Assembly (NCBI GenBank): GCA_950295325.1 | Contig: OX485803.1 | Span: 67,719,554-67,783,553, forward strand | Direction of reading: 5' to 3' | Length of the DNA: 64,000 nt | Source of the DNA: Polytrichum commune | Lineage: Eukaryota; Streptophyta; Polytrichopsida; Polytrichales; Polytrichaceae | Shown: positions 1-11,414 of the stretch, piece by piece | How the letters are laid out: each line of letters begins with the position of its first letter | Numbering within the stretch: the stretch's first letter is position 1 | Translations under genes and position numbers: made by a program | The notes under the pieces: model-generated | Told to the model about the DNA's origin: nothing | Seen by the model: the letters and a program-made list of their open reading frames with translations, nothing else | Database searches by the model: none

Positions 1-1285
1 CATGCACATCGATGTGCCCATAATCCACACCAAAACATAAGGCCCCTGAACTCGCTTGAGGCATCACAAATTCATACTACCTTATGCAATGTAACGTGCC
101 CACCCACACATGCACACATATCCACGCAGATTCCACTGCAAAACATAAGACCACTGGACTCGCTGGATACATCACAAATAGATACTACCTTGTGCAATAA
201 AACTAACCCGCCTATGCATGCACATAAATCTGGCCACTATCCACACCAACATATAAACCAACCGAACTCACTGGAGGCATCAGAACAGGGTGATACTATC
301 TTACTCAACAAAACAAACCCGCCCGCACATGCACAACACTTAGCCCATATTCCACTGCCCGGAACAATATTGGAGTGTGTATCCACTGCAGGCATCGGGG
401 GATGATACTACCTCCTGCAATGGGATGGGCCGCCCACACATGCACATCAATCTGCCAAGATTCCACTGCAAAACATAAGGCAAGCGGACTCGCTGGTTGC
501 ATCGCGGGATGTTATGCAGTCATTGGAGGCATCACAAATTGATATTGCCTTATGCAATAAAGCCAACCCGCCCACACGTGCACATAATTCTGACCATAAT
601 CCACACCAAAACATACAGCAACCGATTTCAATGTAGGCATCACAGGCTGACACTATCTTCCTCAATAAAATAGACCCGCGCACGCATGCAAATAAATCAG
701 CCCCCAATCCACACCAAAACATGAGGTGCTTGCAATCCCTGGATGCCTCGCAGACTGTTACTATCCGAACTATCCAACACATAAAGCATCCGAACTCTGT
801 GGAGGCATCACAAGCCGGTACTATCTTGCTCAATAAAACTCACCCGCCCACACATGGCCAACACTTGGCCCAGTTTGCACTGCCAAAATATCGGGGCGAC
901 CGAATCCACTGGAGGCATCCGAAGATGATACTCCCTCCTGCAATGAGATTGCCGGCCCACACATGCATGCACATCAATGTGCCCACAGTCTGCTGCAAAA
1001 CATATGTGAACTGAACTCGCTGGAGGCATCGCAGAATGACATTAACTCGCTGGAGGCATCACAAATAGATACTACATTATGCAATAAAACCATCCCGCCC
1101 GCACATGCACATAACTCTGTCCAGAATCCACACCAACATAGAAAGCAACCAATATCTCTGGAGGGATCACACGTCGATACCATCTTGCTCAATAAAACTA
1201 ACCCGCCCACAAATGCACATAAATCTGCCCACAATCCACACCAAAACATGAAGCAACAACCAGACCTTCAGGGATTATAGTATGC
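1..1285. repeat. Tandem array A, ~108-bp units
   Basis: Degenerate tandem repeats. The block CAATAAAACTAACCCGCC recurs near 198, 305, 555, 663, 831, 1082 and 1190, usually about 108 bp apart, with some steps lengthened by partial units of about 30 bp. Each unit also carries ACACATGCACATAA, CCACACCAAAACAT and a CTCGCTGGAGGCATCAC block. The same order of blocks occurs in the four other arrays of this window, so all probably share one ancestral monomer. The array continues off the left edge. Short ORFs crossing it are repeat artefacts. Confidence 0.85.
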
Positions 1286-2785
1286 TCCCCCTGTGGTGTG
1301 TGGCCAACGCGGATACCATAACCTGCACACTTTGGAGAGTTGTGGACTCCCCTGGTTTGTGATCCTTCATGTATGTCACACCCACACCATTGAAATAGGC
1401 AACAACTGCCTCCTCATTTTACTAGCACAACCCCTCTCTTGCATATACCGACCAAGCACATTGTGTTATATCATCATACAATATAGATCATAGCTTCCAT
1501 CATTGGCAGAGATTTTATTCTACTAACATTTGCGATTCGACAAGATAGAACATTATGTGCTTGGTTGCACTCCATGTTCCCGTCTTGTCCCATATGCACT
1601 GCATAAATGGTGGGTGCCATTGTTTCATTGGGGGAACCTGCATGGTATTATGATGGGAAAGACAATATCTATTTTCATTATGAACACCATCATCCATGGG
1701 GATATGATAACAACAATCCCTTCCAACAGAGTACTGTTATCGATGGCCGGCTTGTTGCCACCTGCAAGTACAATGAACAAACCCATTAGTAAGAGTGGGA
1801 ACTTTTAGATCAATCATGGTCCATTGTTACTAGTTTGGCTCTTCTGCCAAAGGGTCGGGTGATTCAAGCACCACTGCTTCCTGTGTGTTTTTTGCAGTTG
1901 TGGGTACATCGAACTCCATTGGGCTCATGTTTCTTGGAGTGCTTCCCAATTCATCCTCCATTTAAATAAGAATTTTTGTGGCGTGGACAAGCACTCTAAA
2001 CCATGGCACGCATGCTGAAGACAAAGAGGCCCTGAACTCATTGCTTGCGACTTCCACAATCAGTCACAAATCGAGTGCATTTAAGTTGCATGGGTTCATG
2101 ATCACCTTGAGATTTTGTGTTCATTGGGTGTGATTTGTGAATCCATTATGACAGAAGATATGCTACTAGTTTGGTGCAGGTTTCTCGATAACACTAACTG
2201 TGGTTGCTGGTCTGCATGGACTTCGAAAATCATTAATCAAAAATTATAAATTTTATGGAGAAATATGTGTGGTTGCAACAAGGGCAATGAATATGTACCT
2301 GGACAAATTACGGGGTCTCGTCCTCATTGTTCTTCACTTCCTTTGCATTTGGTACAGTGACCCAGTGTGGCTGGTGCTTTCAACTTCAATAGGCAAAAGC
2401 TCGATAGGCACAACACATATGATATGCATTTCTTTGTGGATTTTTCTAGTGTGACCAACGCATTCTGATCAAGGACAACATACATTTATGTATGCCCTAC
2501 TGGTGTCACATGAAAGCGTGACACCTCAAACAGCTTCAAAGCAAGGGTCACTGTCATATGGGCTCAACTGTGCACAATAACAATTGCAATTGCACAACAG
2601 ACCTTACAGACATCCCCACGATTTATTCACGATTGGTCAGCATATGGTTACTGTGCCTATAAACAACAAAGTTGCCTTATCTGCATGTCATTTGATTGTT
2701 CCCACAAAGCATCAGAATTGAGGACATGTCCTTACATATTTGAAATCGAAATCCAAAAAACTTGTAGCGCCCCAGTATGCTGCCT
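1286..2785. other. Unassigned transposon-compartment DNA
   Basis: About 1.5 kb without a supportable gene. Open frames are short and share no recognisable motif. Its position between array A and a fragment of the accessory gene suggests it is older transposon sequence, but I recognise no domain or terminus. Confidence 0.4.
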
Positions 2786-2816
2786 GTAAGTGTTCACGTG
2801 ATAGCCCCTTACCCAC

Positions 2817-2913
2817 AATATATATCACATGTGCAACCCTCCCATAATGTGTAGAACCAATACAACAGTCTACAAATTGGGTTGGCCCTGACCTTCATGA
2901 ACATGCTTGGGAC
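2817..2913 (-). pseudogene. Third, fragmentary copy of the accessory gene (260-nt exon)
   Basis: About 97 bp closely match part of the 260-nt exon of both accessory-gene copies (within 4665-4924 and 11852-12111). The shared blocks include GTGCAACCCTCCCATAATGT and GGCCCTGACCTTCATGAAC on the plus strand. The remaining exons are not found nearby, so this is a relic of a further repeat of the block, broken at both sides. Confidence 0.6.
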
Positions 2914-2915
2914 CA

Positions 2916-3950
2916 ATAAGGATCGGGACGGGGGCCTTCTCGGACCTCCCTTCGTGCGCATCGTTCGGTCACAACTGTTCTCATGAATAAAAAGACCGGT
3001 CTACGTGTTCAGATTAAACCCATAAATCGGGTGACATGTGGGAGTTTCCACCATGGTGCCTAGCATAATCAGACATAAAATAGGGAGGAAACATATATAT
3101 TGGCTAGAAATTGCTGCAGTCTTATTGACAAGCATCGTATTGGCGATAGATCCATGGGGTTCTGAGAGTGTCGGCCTATCCAGATAGCAGTTGCCATATG
3201 CTGTAGGGTGTTCAGAATGTGTACCTTGATGTCTGGGATACGTACAGATGTCTCCTCAATTCCATGTGGATCGCCTACACGCCACAGACAGTCTTGTAAG
3301 TTGGGCCAACATACACTCCTCACCACACACGCTAGTGGAATCCAACAATTTTGTGCCAGGTTGCTTATATGCATCAAGACACTTTACAACAACAAACAAA
3401 AATATAGAAACAAAGTCTGCATGCATTGCTGTAGGCTGCATTGGGGATGTATCTGTGCATGGTGTTTGTTCGGAGCTTTTCCCATTTTGCGTGGGTATCT
3501 GATTTGGACTTTCTGTGTGGAGTTCGTGGCCACCATCAACACACCATGGCCTTCCTCCCCTGCCAGCATGCTCGTCCTTCGTCCAGAGGTCTCTCATGAT
3601 CTCCTCTTCTACACACTGGAACATTAGTGACGGATACGACATGGATTCATTCAACACCCGCACATAATCATAAATTTGGACACATAAGTGTTGGGGCCCC
3701 AACAAGGGTGTTTGTTGTGGAGGCTCCCACCAATCAACATGGAGGCGGGCCTGCTGTGAGAATTTCCATAGAGTTGCACATGAAGGCGTGCCAACACATG
3801 GGCTTTACTGTGCCCAATACCAATCGGATCTACACTTGTAGGCAGCCAACATGACTTTCAATTGTTGGACATTAACCAACATATGTTTGCTATATCCCCC
3901 AAAACCACAGTTTCTCCATTTGCATGCAATGCGATCGTGCACACGTTACA
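2916..3950. other. Unassigned region with a 149-codon minus-strand ORF
   Basis: The longest frame runs on the minus strand from 3705 to 3256. It has no domain I recognise, and an upstream ATG gives no clear exon structure. It could be an exon of a decayed element gene or chance. The right edge near 3950 is where homology to the second block (about 11150) begins. Confidence 0.3.
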
Positions 3951-4227
3951 ACACAATAAAGGATATATTCCTAATTTGTCGAGCTCAGCAGCCACAACAT
4001 GGTGCAGTGCCTAGGTGTGGTGCATGTACGGGTAAACAACAAAAACCCTTCCACACAAACCATGTACGCTTGCTATGAAATACCCCTATATACCCTGTGC
4101 AATAACAATTTGCACTGTCAAACTTGCCCTGCGTTGTTCCTACTCCCGAAAGCCTACAAGGAGCGCACCTTCGCATCTGTATATATCTATATATGCTGGT
4201 TGGTTTGAATTTTTTTGGTTGCAACGC

Positions 4228-4518
4228 TCACTTGGAGGTTTTTAGGTGTGCACGTAGATAGGAACCTGGCCAAACAGTCATGCCACGTTTGACGTGTTGA
4301 AGGGTGAGTTGTGGAGGCATGTCCTCCTCGACGGTGACAAGTAGCGGGCAGTTTTCATCGAGAACCCGCCCGACGTTTACTTTGATCATGCCATCGGCAA
4401 TAACCAACCCGTGGAATGGCTCCCCAGGATACCCGGAGACCGTGCAACATTCTGCTACTTTCGTGTCTGGGTCGTCGGGGTGGTACAAATCTACTAGCTG
4501 CCCTTTCGTCCAAGTTTC
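4228..4518 (-). CDS. Last exon, DUF8039-like domain, copy 1
   Basis: The exon has 291 nt, with acceptor gcag at its upstream side and a TGA stop at 4228-4230. The product includes GQLVDLYHPDDPDTKVAECC and ends near VKRGMTVWPGSYLRAH. It resembles the DUF8039 module often found in CACTA-associated plant proteins: a conserved 'PFHG…KVNVGRV' block followed by a 'VKRG..VWP' end. Copy 2 (11415-11705) has the same length, with roughly three quarters of residues alike by eye. It might be a separate ORF if the preceding exon really ends at its downstream TAG. Confidence 0.65.
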   Translation of the reverse strand, partial: ETWTKGQLVDLYHPDDPDTKVAECCTVSGYPGEPFHGLVIADGMIKVNVGRVLDENCPLLVTVEEDMPPQLTLQHVKRGMTVWPGSYLRAHLKTSK

Positions 4519-7500
4519 CTGCATGCATCATCAGCCCAACCACAATGAATGTTGGATTCATGTTCGTTTGCTATGTGGACGTCATCCAGTAGGTGGAGGA
4601 ATGTAGTTGTAATTCTTACATAAAGAGCTTTCTTTGGGGGGAGATTTGGCATGTTTGAGGCTACCTTTGCTGTTGGCCTAATTGTGCGACCAGAAGTGCG
4701 GACGGCGCCCTTCCCTCTCCCTCCTCCAATATTATGCGCACAACACTAAATGTGTCATCTCTAGGAGCTCCCAATGTTGAGTCCTCACCACCATGATATA
4801 CATCACACGTGCAACTCTCCCATAATGTGCTCCACCAATTCAACAGTCTGGAAATTGGATCGGCCCTGACCTTCATGAACCTGCTTGCCCCAACTCCAGC
4901 TACGGACATCCGCGGGACTCTCACCTGCAAGTGTTTTCAGTGCTCACCCGTATTACTAGTGCCCTATGTACCACTGAATGGTCTTATGGACTAGGCGAGT
5001 TGGTTGGTCACGGCGTGCATTTGTGGACTACCCATGTTGCCCATCCCAACATACCTTTCTTGTGTAAGGAATAGTGAAGCCCGTTGCGCCCTCCCTGCCA
5101 ACTCCATTGTTTGCGCTCATTGTTTTCTCCTTTGCTATAGCTTTCCCTTGGGCATTTGAGGTAGGTTTTTTCCTCGTTCTCTGTGTTGCCTTCGCCTTCG
5201 CATGTGCAGGTGCAAAAATATCGTCTGAGGCGGGCGAGGTGGAGCCCTGCCTCCTTGGGTGCACTGTGGTTGCATCCTCGTCGTCCTCGGTGGATGAAGA
5301 TGGCACATTGATGGGCACCACGGCTTGCACGTGGATGATGCCACGCGGGGGGCTTCGTGGCCTGACCACCTCTTTGCTTCGGGTTTCAGAGGGGTGTCGG
5401 GTATTCGAGGGTGTGCGCTCCGATACTTGTGGGCCACTCTCGCAGCTCCCATTCCCCTTCTGCGACCCATGCTTTTTCGTGCTAGGACTGAGTGACCCAG
5501 CCTGCAATTCCTTACCTTTCTTCCCATCTGGTGTACTGGATGCAAGAGTCTTCTCTCCATCTGGCTTTGATTGTTGTTGGGTTGCATCATGGGGTTGTTT
5601 CAGGTTAGATACCAGAGCTTCTGCCAAAGCTTTCACATTTGAGTTCAACACCGACAATTCGGCCAAAAGAGCCGCAAAATCCACCCCCACCGAATCCTTG
5701 TCGAGCTTCTTCTCTTCCAGTGCTTCTAGGCGTGATACTACACTTGCAGTCATGGTCTGCACATCAGGATTCCAGGGTTAGGCACATGTGCCTCCTCATG
5801 TACATGACATCACATGCTTGCTCATACATCCACCTGTTTGGCAAAAATACACATAAACATTACACCCTCACAAAGTGTTTTCATGTGTGAGTGTTTATTG
5901 TCAATAAAGGTATTGCTGGCTCCATTCTCTATCCTGGTTTCCCTTTGGTGGAACCGGGGCCCATATCAATGTAATCGCAACACGAAACGTTGTATTCTAC
6001 ACTAATTGCGCATGAAGACCTGCCATGGCGATTGGTTTCTCAGTCTTTCGTATTCCCTAGGATTCTGCCATACTCATAGGTTCGCATGATCCGTGTTCTC
6101 ATAGCATGCACTGAAAGTGCAATTTCGGCTGCAATACGAATGCCTGTGGGCATCCAACCTGCTCGTCTTGGCATTAGTTCTTCAATTTAAATGGTTATTG
6201 GGTGGGCAAGGTCTGACATTAAGGTAGAGGAAAATCATGAGTCCGAATTGTTAGATTCAAGCATGTGCAACAAACTAAAGAACATTTGAATGTGTGGGCA
6301 GCAAGGCACATACCGATTTCTCCTCAACCATCGACGCATTTTGCGTCCCAATCTCGGCCAATGTGGGCTCTGGCATCAAATTTTTCCTCTGCAATTGCAA
6401 TAAATGGACAAAACGTTAGGGGATTCTTGGCAACCCACCAACCACACACATTCACAAATAGAAGCAGGTATGTGGGATTTGCGGCATTGTGGAGGCATTG
6501 TAATACCAGGGAAGCTGTTGTACCAGCCTTCCCATATCTTCCGTGGTGGGAGAGTGTTTTAACGCAACCCCTTGCAATTGTCATCTCCTGGATTCACCCA
6601 CCTCCCCTCAGTGCATAGTGTGCCATTGGGTGTGGAACACCTCCGTGACCCTCATGGCATTAGTTGTTGTTCGTGCAATGGAATAATTCATACAGTTGAG
6701 ACTTCACTTCAGAATAAAAAAATGTGCCTACCTTTGAGACCTTCTCGAATTCAGGTGACTGCCAGTATATCTTCAGCCTCTCCCACACTTGGGGCTCTTC
6801 CCTAGGGGGGCACTCGCGGTCGGGTTTAGTGATGTACAATTTGTGTAAACGCGACCTCTCAGCTTTCATGCATTTCGATACGGCCTTCTTGAACCCATAA
6901 TCCGATATGGGATGCCCTGTGAACTCAAATTCTGTTTCCACTTCTTCGCGCAGACTGGCATAATCTTGGGGATCTTGTGCCGTAACCTTGATTATAGAGA
7001 CATCGAGATATATTGTGCATAGAGCCTTGAGCACCTCCAGAAACCTGGACCCGTTTCTACCACTATCGTCTGGTTCCCCAAGACTATCACACTCAATCAC
7101 GTGAGGCTTTAGCCCCCTAGCCTTTCTGTCTGCTTCCATAGCCTCGTACACGTGCTGGGCATCCCGGCGTTGTTTTCTGCCCGACAAATTGCTCTTGGCG
7201 GGCTCGCCTGTGTTCATGATATCCTCTGGCTGCGGGGAATCGCGAATTCTGGCTTTCTCTGGGTTGAAGGACTCGCTGCTGGGAGCATTTAGCGCAGAGG
7301 GGGCTGGAAAGGGGGTTCTGCCATCCCCAGCACTGGAAGCCACCAACATATGTCCTGTAGCAGCCATGGGGTAGGACACCACCAAATTGGGTGCCACAAC
7401 CTGCAGGGGAGCGACGACGCCACCAACTGCATGGGGATTGTTGTGCCCAGCAGGTACTCTGTCATAGCCAGAACATTCCCCTTCGTCATAGAAACCCCTC

Positions 7501-10307
7501 CGTTGCAATGGCTGCAATGGATATCCATCGCGATCCATGTACACAGGTTCTCTCATGCTGTCATAATCCATGGGATGTCGTCTTCGCGGAGGACCGTGCC
7601 TCCCGCTAGGTGGCCTTGTAGGGTGTGAAGGGAATCCGCCTGGTGGAATGCGTGCAGATGATTGCCCACCTCTCCAAGGCCCACCACGTTGAGTGGGATA
7701 CCCAAGACTATCCAACTCCCAATGTGGCGCATTCCAAGCCTCATCTGGCCAATTCTGTGTGCGACCACCCCCTGCATACCCACCGTCGCCATACTCTTCA
7801 GACTCCTCCTGGCTCCATGTCGCACGTTGCTGGCTCCCTGCATAGGATTGTCCCATGGGTTGTTGATGCACATTGGGGATATATACTTGATCCCCAATAT
7901 TTGCATAGGCGGGGTCTCCAATTGTTGCATCGGGTATGGACTCTCTGTAAGCATTTTGTTGTGATGATTGCCACGGTGCACGCGGAGGTGGTAACCGCGA
8001 CAGGTGGGGTTCCGATGCCCATGGCTCCATACGCTCCGTGTTGCCCCCATGGGGTTGGGAAACTCTTTCAGGCCTTGCATGCTCCCGCTGCACAATTTGT
8101 GTGCTTGCCCCTGACCCGCTCTCGTGCGGCTGAAATGCTTCCACCCGCACCTGCTTCTCGGCCGGTCCCTGCAGCCACATCGTCCAGAAAACAATGTGGA
8201 AGGTGCACTAAAAATGCACATTGTATATGTGCACCAATCAATAGCACGAACGCGTCTGTATTAGGCCAGCAATGTTGACCACGACATCTCTGCAAAAGAA
8301 ACACATTCCTTGTACACATGCAAAAAATCCTCCCGAACTCGACAACATACCAGAGCAAAACTATGCCCAGTCACTGTGCATGAGAAGAGGACCCTGCCCA
8401 ACAAAGAAATTCAACTCCTATACACATGTGGAGAGGCCCTCACGAATATTGCAGACAAACATAGTGCACATTTCCACAAAATCCCCCCAATATGCACACC
8501 AGCTCGGTTCTCCCCCATGCCCACTTGTCGTGCATGAGAAGAGTAAGCTGTCTAAGCATTGAAAAAAAAGCAGCTCCCACACACATGTGCATAAGTCCTC
8601 ACGAAATCAGCACCCAACCTTACTGCACAATACTTTCTGGGACAACCTTACCAGATCCTGCCGCATGTCCACAAAGTCAGCCCAAAATCCACACCAAATC
8701 TCAACTCATCTACGTCCAGTTTGTATGCATCACAACAGGTTAGCTCTTGGAGGACCCTAAACCAACTCCTTACACATGTGCACAGGTTCTTGCAAATTCT
8801 ACACGTAGACATGCTGCATGTAAGTGTGGTGTGTACCCACCACAACCAGCCACTGCCCCAGGAAATCAGCGGGAAACGTTGCATATGCTGCACCCAAATA
8901 GACTACATGCAGGTCCAGTTCCTATGCATGACAACATCATGCTTTACAGAAACCATATCCTCGCAATTGTGCAGCACCATACCCGAAAACCTTACCCAGT
9001 CAAAACCCCAGATAAGTTCAGTTATGAATGCAGCAGATTGCCATACTTCCAACATCGCAACATCACAACACCACAGAAGAAATCAACTCCCTATACATGT
9101 CCACAAAGTCCTCAGTATATGAACTCCCAACCAGAAAAAATCGATGTCCACTTAAGTGTGCACTACAACATGGTACTCTCAATCACAACATACCAGCACC
9201 TTTTACATGTCCAGAAATTCCTCGGCAAAGCCACACCCAAACCACAGTACATGCAGGGCCAGCTTCTATGCGACACAAAATCTCACTTCTATGCACAAGG
9301 GATCAGCCCCCTCTATATGTCCACAAAAACACTCCTAATTAAATCCACGCCCAACCAGAATACTACACCACTCCAGTTTCTAGTTTCAAAGCACCACAAG
9401 AACATACTACCATGCACAAAACATCAGCTCCCTGTACTTGCCCACAAAGTTCCGCCCAATTGAACCCACTCCCAACCATAAAACTAACAAGGCAAGATGT
9501 GTGTGCACCAGAACATGATACTTTCAAGTATTGTGTGCACCAGAACAGATTTGTGTGCAAAGTGGCTCAGGGTTTAGGGTTTAGGGTGAGGTCAGGTATA
9601 TCACGAGTGGAAGCTTGCGTCCTTGGCCAGGAATGATGTCACCAGCTTAAATATGAAGTTAAAGATTTCACCACGAGGGATGGCACCAGATTAAGTGAAG
9701 ACAGGGTGTAGGGTTTCGGGTGTAGGGTTTCGGGTCCCAGAAATCCCCCAAAGCTGTGCGCCCAAATTCAAAACCCCAACCGATACCAGCACCCCAATTG
9801 ACATACACATGATACAATAGGGTTGTGGGTCCCTATCTCACACACAAGGCCGCATACACATGCCCCCACAACCGCAATAGCAACAACACAGATGGCATTC
9901 ATTCTGCATGCCCCGACTCTTTGGGGTTTTGCACAGACTCACAAAACAGCCTAAACCCTAATAATCAGCAATAATGAATGGAGGATGCAACAGGTGAGAT
10001 GCACATGGGCGAAGGTACCTCTACTGCCGATGTTGCATTTGGGCGTTTGCGAATATCCGTGGGCATGTCCCCCGGAGGTTTAGCGATGGAGCACCCACCC
10101 CCGTCTTGCAATTGTTCTTCCACCACACGGTCCTGGGAGGATGCACATACACTTCTTTGCGTGTTCTCCACCACATCGTCCATGGCATCCGCCATGGTTG
10201 TTTTCCCTGCTTTGGCAAGTCTCCCACTCCGTCGCAGTGGCAACTGGGAGGTGCACGCGGTTTTGATTGTCACCTTCTTCCGAATCAAGGCTGCTGCCAC
10301 CAAAAAT
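4228..10307 (-). CDS. Transposase_24-like CACTA accessory protein, copy 1 (seven exons)
   Basis: Exons in transcription order are 10307-10019, 8168-6732, 6587-6507, 6388-6314, 5756-5055, 4924-4665 and 4518-4228. The first is preceded by an acceptor (gcag|ATTT), so an upstream exon with the start codon is missing from this model. The GT-AG introns between the first six exons are in phase. The junction of the last two is not: the 260-nt exon leaves phase 2 and the last exon reads in phase 0, and just past the 260-nt exon the unspliced frame meets TAG. Order of parts: basic RRSGRLAK exon; a Pro/Gly/Tyr-rich region; a conserved Transposase_24-like core; coiled-coil and Ser/Pro-rich linker; DUF8039-like end. 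The family is associated with En/Spm transposons and is thought to bind element DNA. Every exon has the same length in copy 2. Confidence 0.65.
4665..4924 (-). CDS. 260-nt exon of accessory gene, copy 1
   Basis: Begins after acceptor cttgcag with VRVPRMSVAGVGAS and ends at donor AAAG|GTAGCC, both conserved in copy 2. Phase 0 at entry fits the preceding 702-nt exon. Residues ADPISRLLNWW followed by a cysteine pair (SCTC) are similar in both copies. The phase left at the donor does not fit the next recognised exon, so a microexon may be missed here, or the frame ends at the TAG just beyond. Confidence 0.55.
5055..5756 (-). CDS. 702-nt exon: coiled coil and Ser/Pro-rich linker, copy 1
   Basis: Acceptor gcag|ACC and donor AAAG|GTATGT define 234 codons in phase 0. 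The start is coiled-coil-like (SRLEALEEKKLDKDS, then repeated Leu/Val in ALLAELSVLNSNVKAL). A long charged, Ser/Pro-rich region follows, with an acidic STEDDEDAT patch and a basic Lys/Arg-rich tail. This suits an oligomerising, flexible part of a DNA-binding transposon protein. The plus-strand ORF over the same bases is a shadow: only the minus frame keeps splice sites and matches copy 2. Confidence 0.65.
6314..6587 (-). CDS. Two short exons (81 and 75 nt) of accessory gene, copy 1
   Basis: Exon 6587-6507 (27 codons) lies between aatccag and CCTG|GTATTA. Its product runs EMTIARGCVKTLSHHGRYGK, close in spacing to the His/Gly-rich segment that follows the Trp motif in Transposase_24 proteins. 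Exon 6388-6314 (25 codons, RKNLMPEPTLAEIGTQ) lies between ttgcag and TCG|GTATGT. Both keep phase 0 and have exactly the same lengths in copy 2. Confidence 0.6.
6732..8168 (-). CDS. Main exon (479 codons) with Transposase_24-like core, copy 1
   Basis: Acceptor ctgcag|GGACC and donor AAAG|GTAGGC give 1437 nt in phase 0 at both ends. The first 300 residues are rich in Pro, Gly, Gln, Tyr and Arg (for example a GPPRRR stretch), likely disordered. The last 150 hold the conserved core: RRDAQHVYEA, GSRFLEVLKALC, EFEFTGHPISDYG, then KAERSRLHKLY and VWERLKIYWQSPEFEKVSK. The order 'GEP-x-GR-x-GS … RSRLHKxY … W-x2-L-x2-YW-x-SPEF' is that of plant Ptta/En/Spm Transposase_24. Conservation between the copies is highest in this core. 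Confidence 0.75.
8290..9480. repeat. Tandem array B inside an intron of copy 1
   Basis: Diverged repeats with a recurring ACACATGTGCATA core (variants near 8425, 8580, 8775, 9095, 9205 and 9320), preceded by AACTCC and followed by a CACAAAGTCCTC-like block. The array lies between the phase-0 donor at 10018 and the phase-0 acceptor at 8169. It is the shorter counterpart of array D in copy 2. Plus-strand ORFs reading through it are periodic Pro/His/Thr-rich artefacts. Confidence 0.75.
9481..10018. other. Intron with TTTAGGG-like motifs
   Basis: Between array B and the 289-nt exon. It has a short run of plant telomere-type units (GGGTTTAGGGTTTAGGGT near 9573) and two TAGGGTTTCGGGTG units near 9717-9738. 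These could be interstitial telomere-like repeats or decayed telo-box sequences. No gene is seen. Confidence 0.45.
10019..10307 (-). CDS. 289-nt basic exon of accessory gene, copy 1
   Basis: Acceptor tttgcag|ATTT and donor GTAGAG|GTACCT bracket 289 nt, giving one base plus 96 codons. The product has a basic start (RKKVTIK, then LRRSGRLAK), a DAMDDVVENTQ acidic stretch and a Ser/Gln-rich part. RRSGRLAK resembles short basic DNA-binding or nuclear-localisation patches; this is inference. Copy 2 at 22117-22405 has the same length and splice sites. An ATG is absent, so the true start lies upstream. Confidence 0.6.
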
Positions 10308-11100
10308 CTGCAAAGACACCAACTTCGTGGCTATCAGAACATCCAGAATGCACATCCAAGTGGATAAAACCAGCACTATGCAAAGTGGTGCGGCTCCTTC
10401 ACCGTATTGTCCAGATGTACACTTGCATGTGCTATGTTGAAACAAGCAAAGCAACCCTAAACCTCTCCCGACTCTCCCCACAAAGTAAAGCCTCTCGCTC
10501 TGGTGCACTCGGTTTGTGTGCAATGGCCTGGCTCAACCTGATGCAAACTCCTTGTATTTGGGAACAGCTAGTTTGGTGTTATGGACACCTAGCGTCTCTC
10601 ACTGCAAGCCCGAAGTTGGGTCAACGAATTTACAGGGTTGTGCAGGCTTTTAACCCACGCACACCCTTAGGTGAGGCACCTGCAGCCAGCCCCAGCACAC
10701 GGCCCACATTTGCCCAGTGCAACTAATTGTTGCAAAACCAATTGGCAATCTCAGACTTGGACTGGACATTTAGATGTCCTCCCGAAAAAATTGTGAGTTG
10801 GGTCAAAATTTTTGGTAACACCCTCCAGTACAGACGTTGGGTAACAGATGAATTCACATATATATTATGTATGTTAAGACACAAGGCAGGGTGCTAAATG
10901 CAATCATGTGGACAATAGGATGCAAGAAAAAACAACATTTCCCAAGGCTTGTATTGCAAAATGATGGACCAAAAACAGGCAGACGCTCCCAAATCCAAGC
11001 CATGTCCCCTTCACACTGCTTGGGGAGGGTACCGGCCTTACCCATTTACATTCTAGCCACATAAATCCCAATCGCAAGAAAGATATTTCCATAGGAAAAA
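10308..11100. other. 5' flank of accessory gene, copy 1
   Basis: Homologous to 22406-23490 in copy 2. The best-conserved part is 10860-11060 against 23270-23490, including CCAAGGCTTGTATTGCAA against CCAAGGTTTGTATTGCAA. The aligned open frames shift between copies, so it is more likely promoter, UTR or intron than coding. The first exon should lie here or just upstream, but I could not fix it. Confidence 0.45.
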
Positions 11101-11414
11101 TTCACAACCTTAAACATTAACTACCAAAAAATTGTGCACTAATGCCTGCAGCCATAAAGGGAGTCCTGGACATATCCGTATATTGTCGAATTCAGCATCC
11201 AAAAATGGTGCAGTGCCCAGGTGTGCTACATGTACGGATTGACAGCAAATACCCTTGCACAAAAACCATGTAATCTTGCTATATAATACCTTCCGCAACA
11301 ACAATTTGCACTGTCAAAATTGCCCCTCTGTTGTAACTACTCCTCAAAGCCTAGAGGGAGCGCACCTTCCCTTCCATATATGAGAGTTATTTGAAATTAT
11401 TCTTGTTTCAACGC

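Larger units (their letters stand above)
3950..11100 (-). mobile_element. CACTA accessory-gene block, copy 1
   Basis: A block of about 7.1 kb that is homologous, in the same order and orientation, to 11100-23650. The left edge (3960-4230) matches 11160-11400 and the right part (10840-11060) matches 23265-23490. It contains seven minus-strand exons of a Transposase_24-like gene, with a tandem repeat array in one intron. I found no terminal inverted repeats or target duplications at the block edges. The copies may therefore reflect tandem duplication within a larger CACTA element rather than two separate insertions. Confidence 0.7.

Noticed and set aside
3256-3705. A named gene on the minus strand
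   Set aside because: The 149-codon frame has no recognisable domain or supported splice sites, so it is listed only as part of an unassigned region.
5074-5781. A 235-codon plus-strand ORF
   Set aside because: It is antisense to the 702-nt exon. Only the minus frame has matching splice sites and equal length in copy 2.
8747-9463. A 238-codon plus-strand ORF
   Set aside because: It reads through tandem array B. The Pro/Thr/His-rich text is periodic and follows the repeat, not a protein family.
9573-9740. A true telomere end
   Set aside because: Only a few TTTAGGG-like units are present and they sit inside a gene's intron.
10370-10380. A CACTA terminus at CACTATGC
   Set aside because: There is no partner end or target duplication, and the site lies within the duplicated accessory-gene block.
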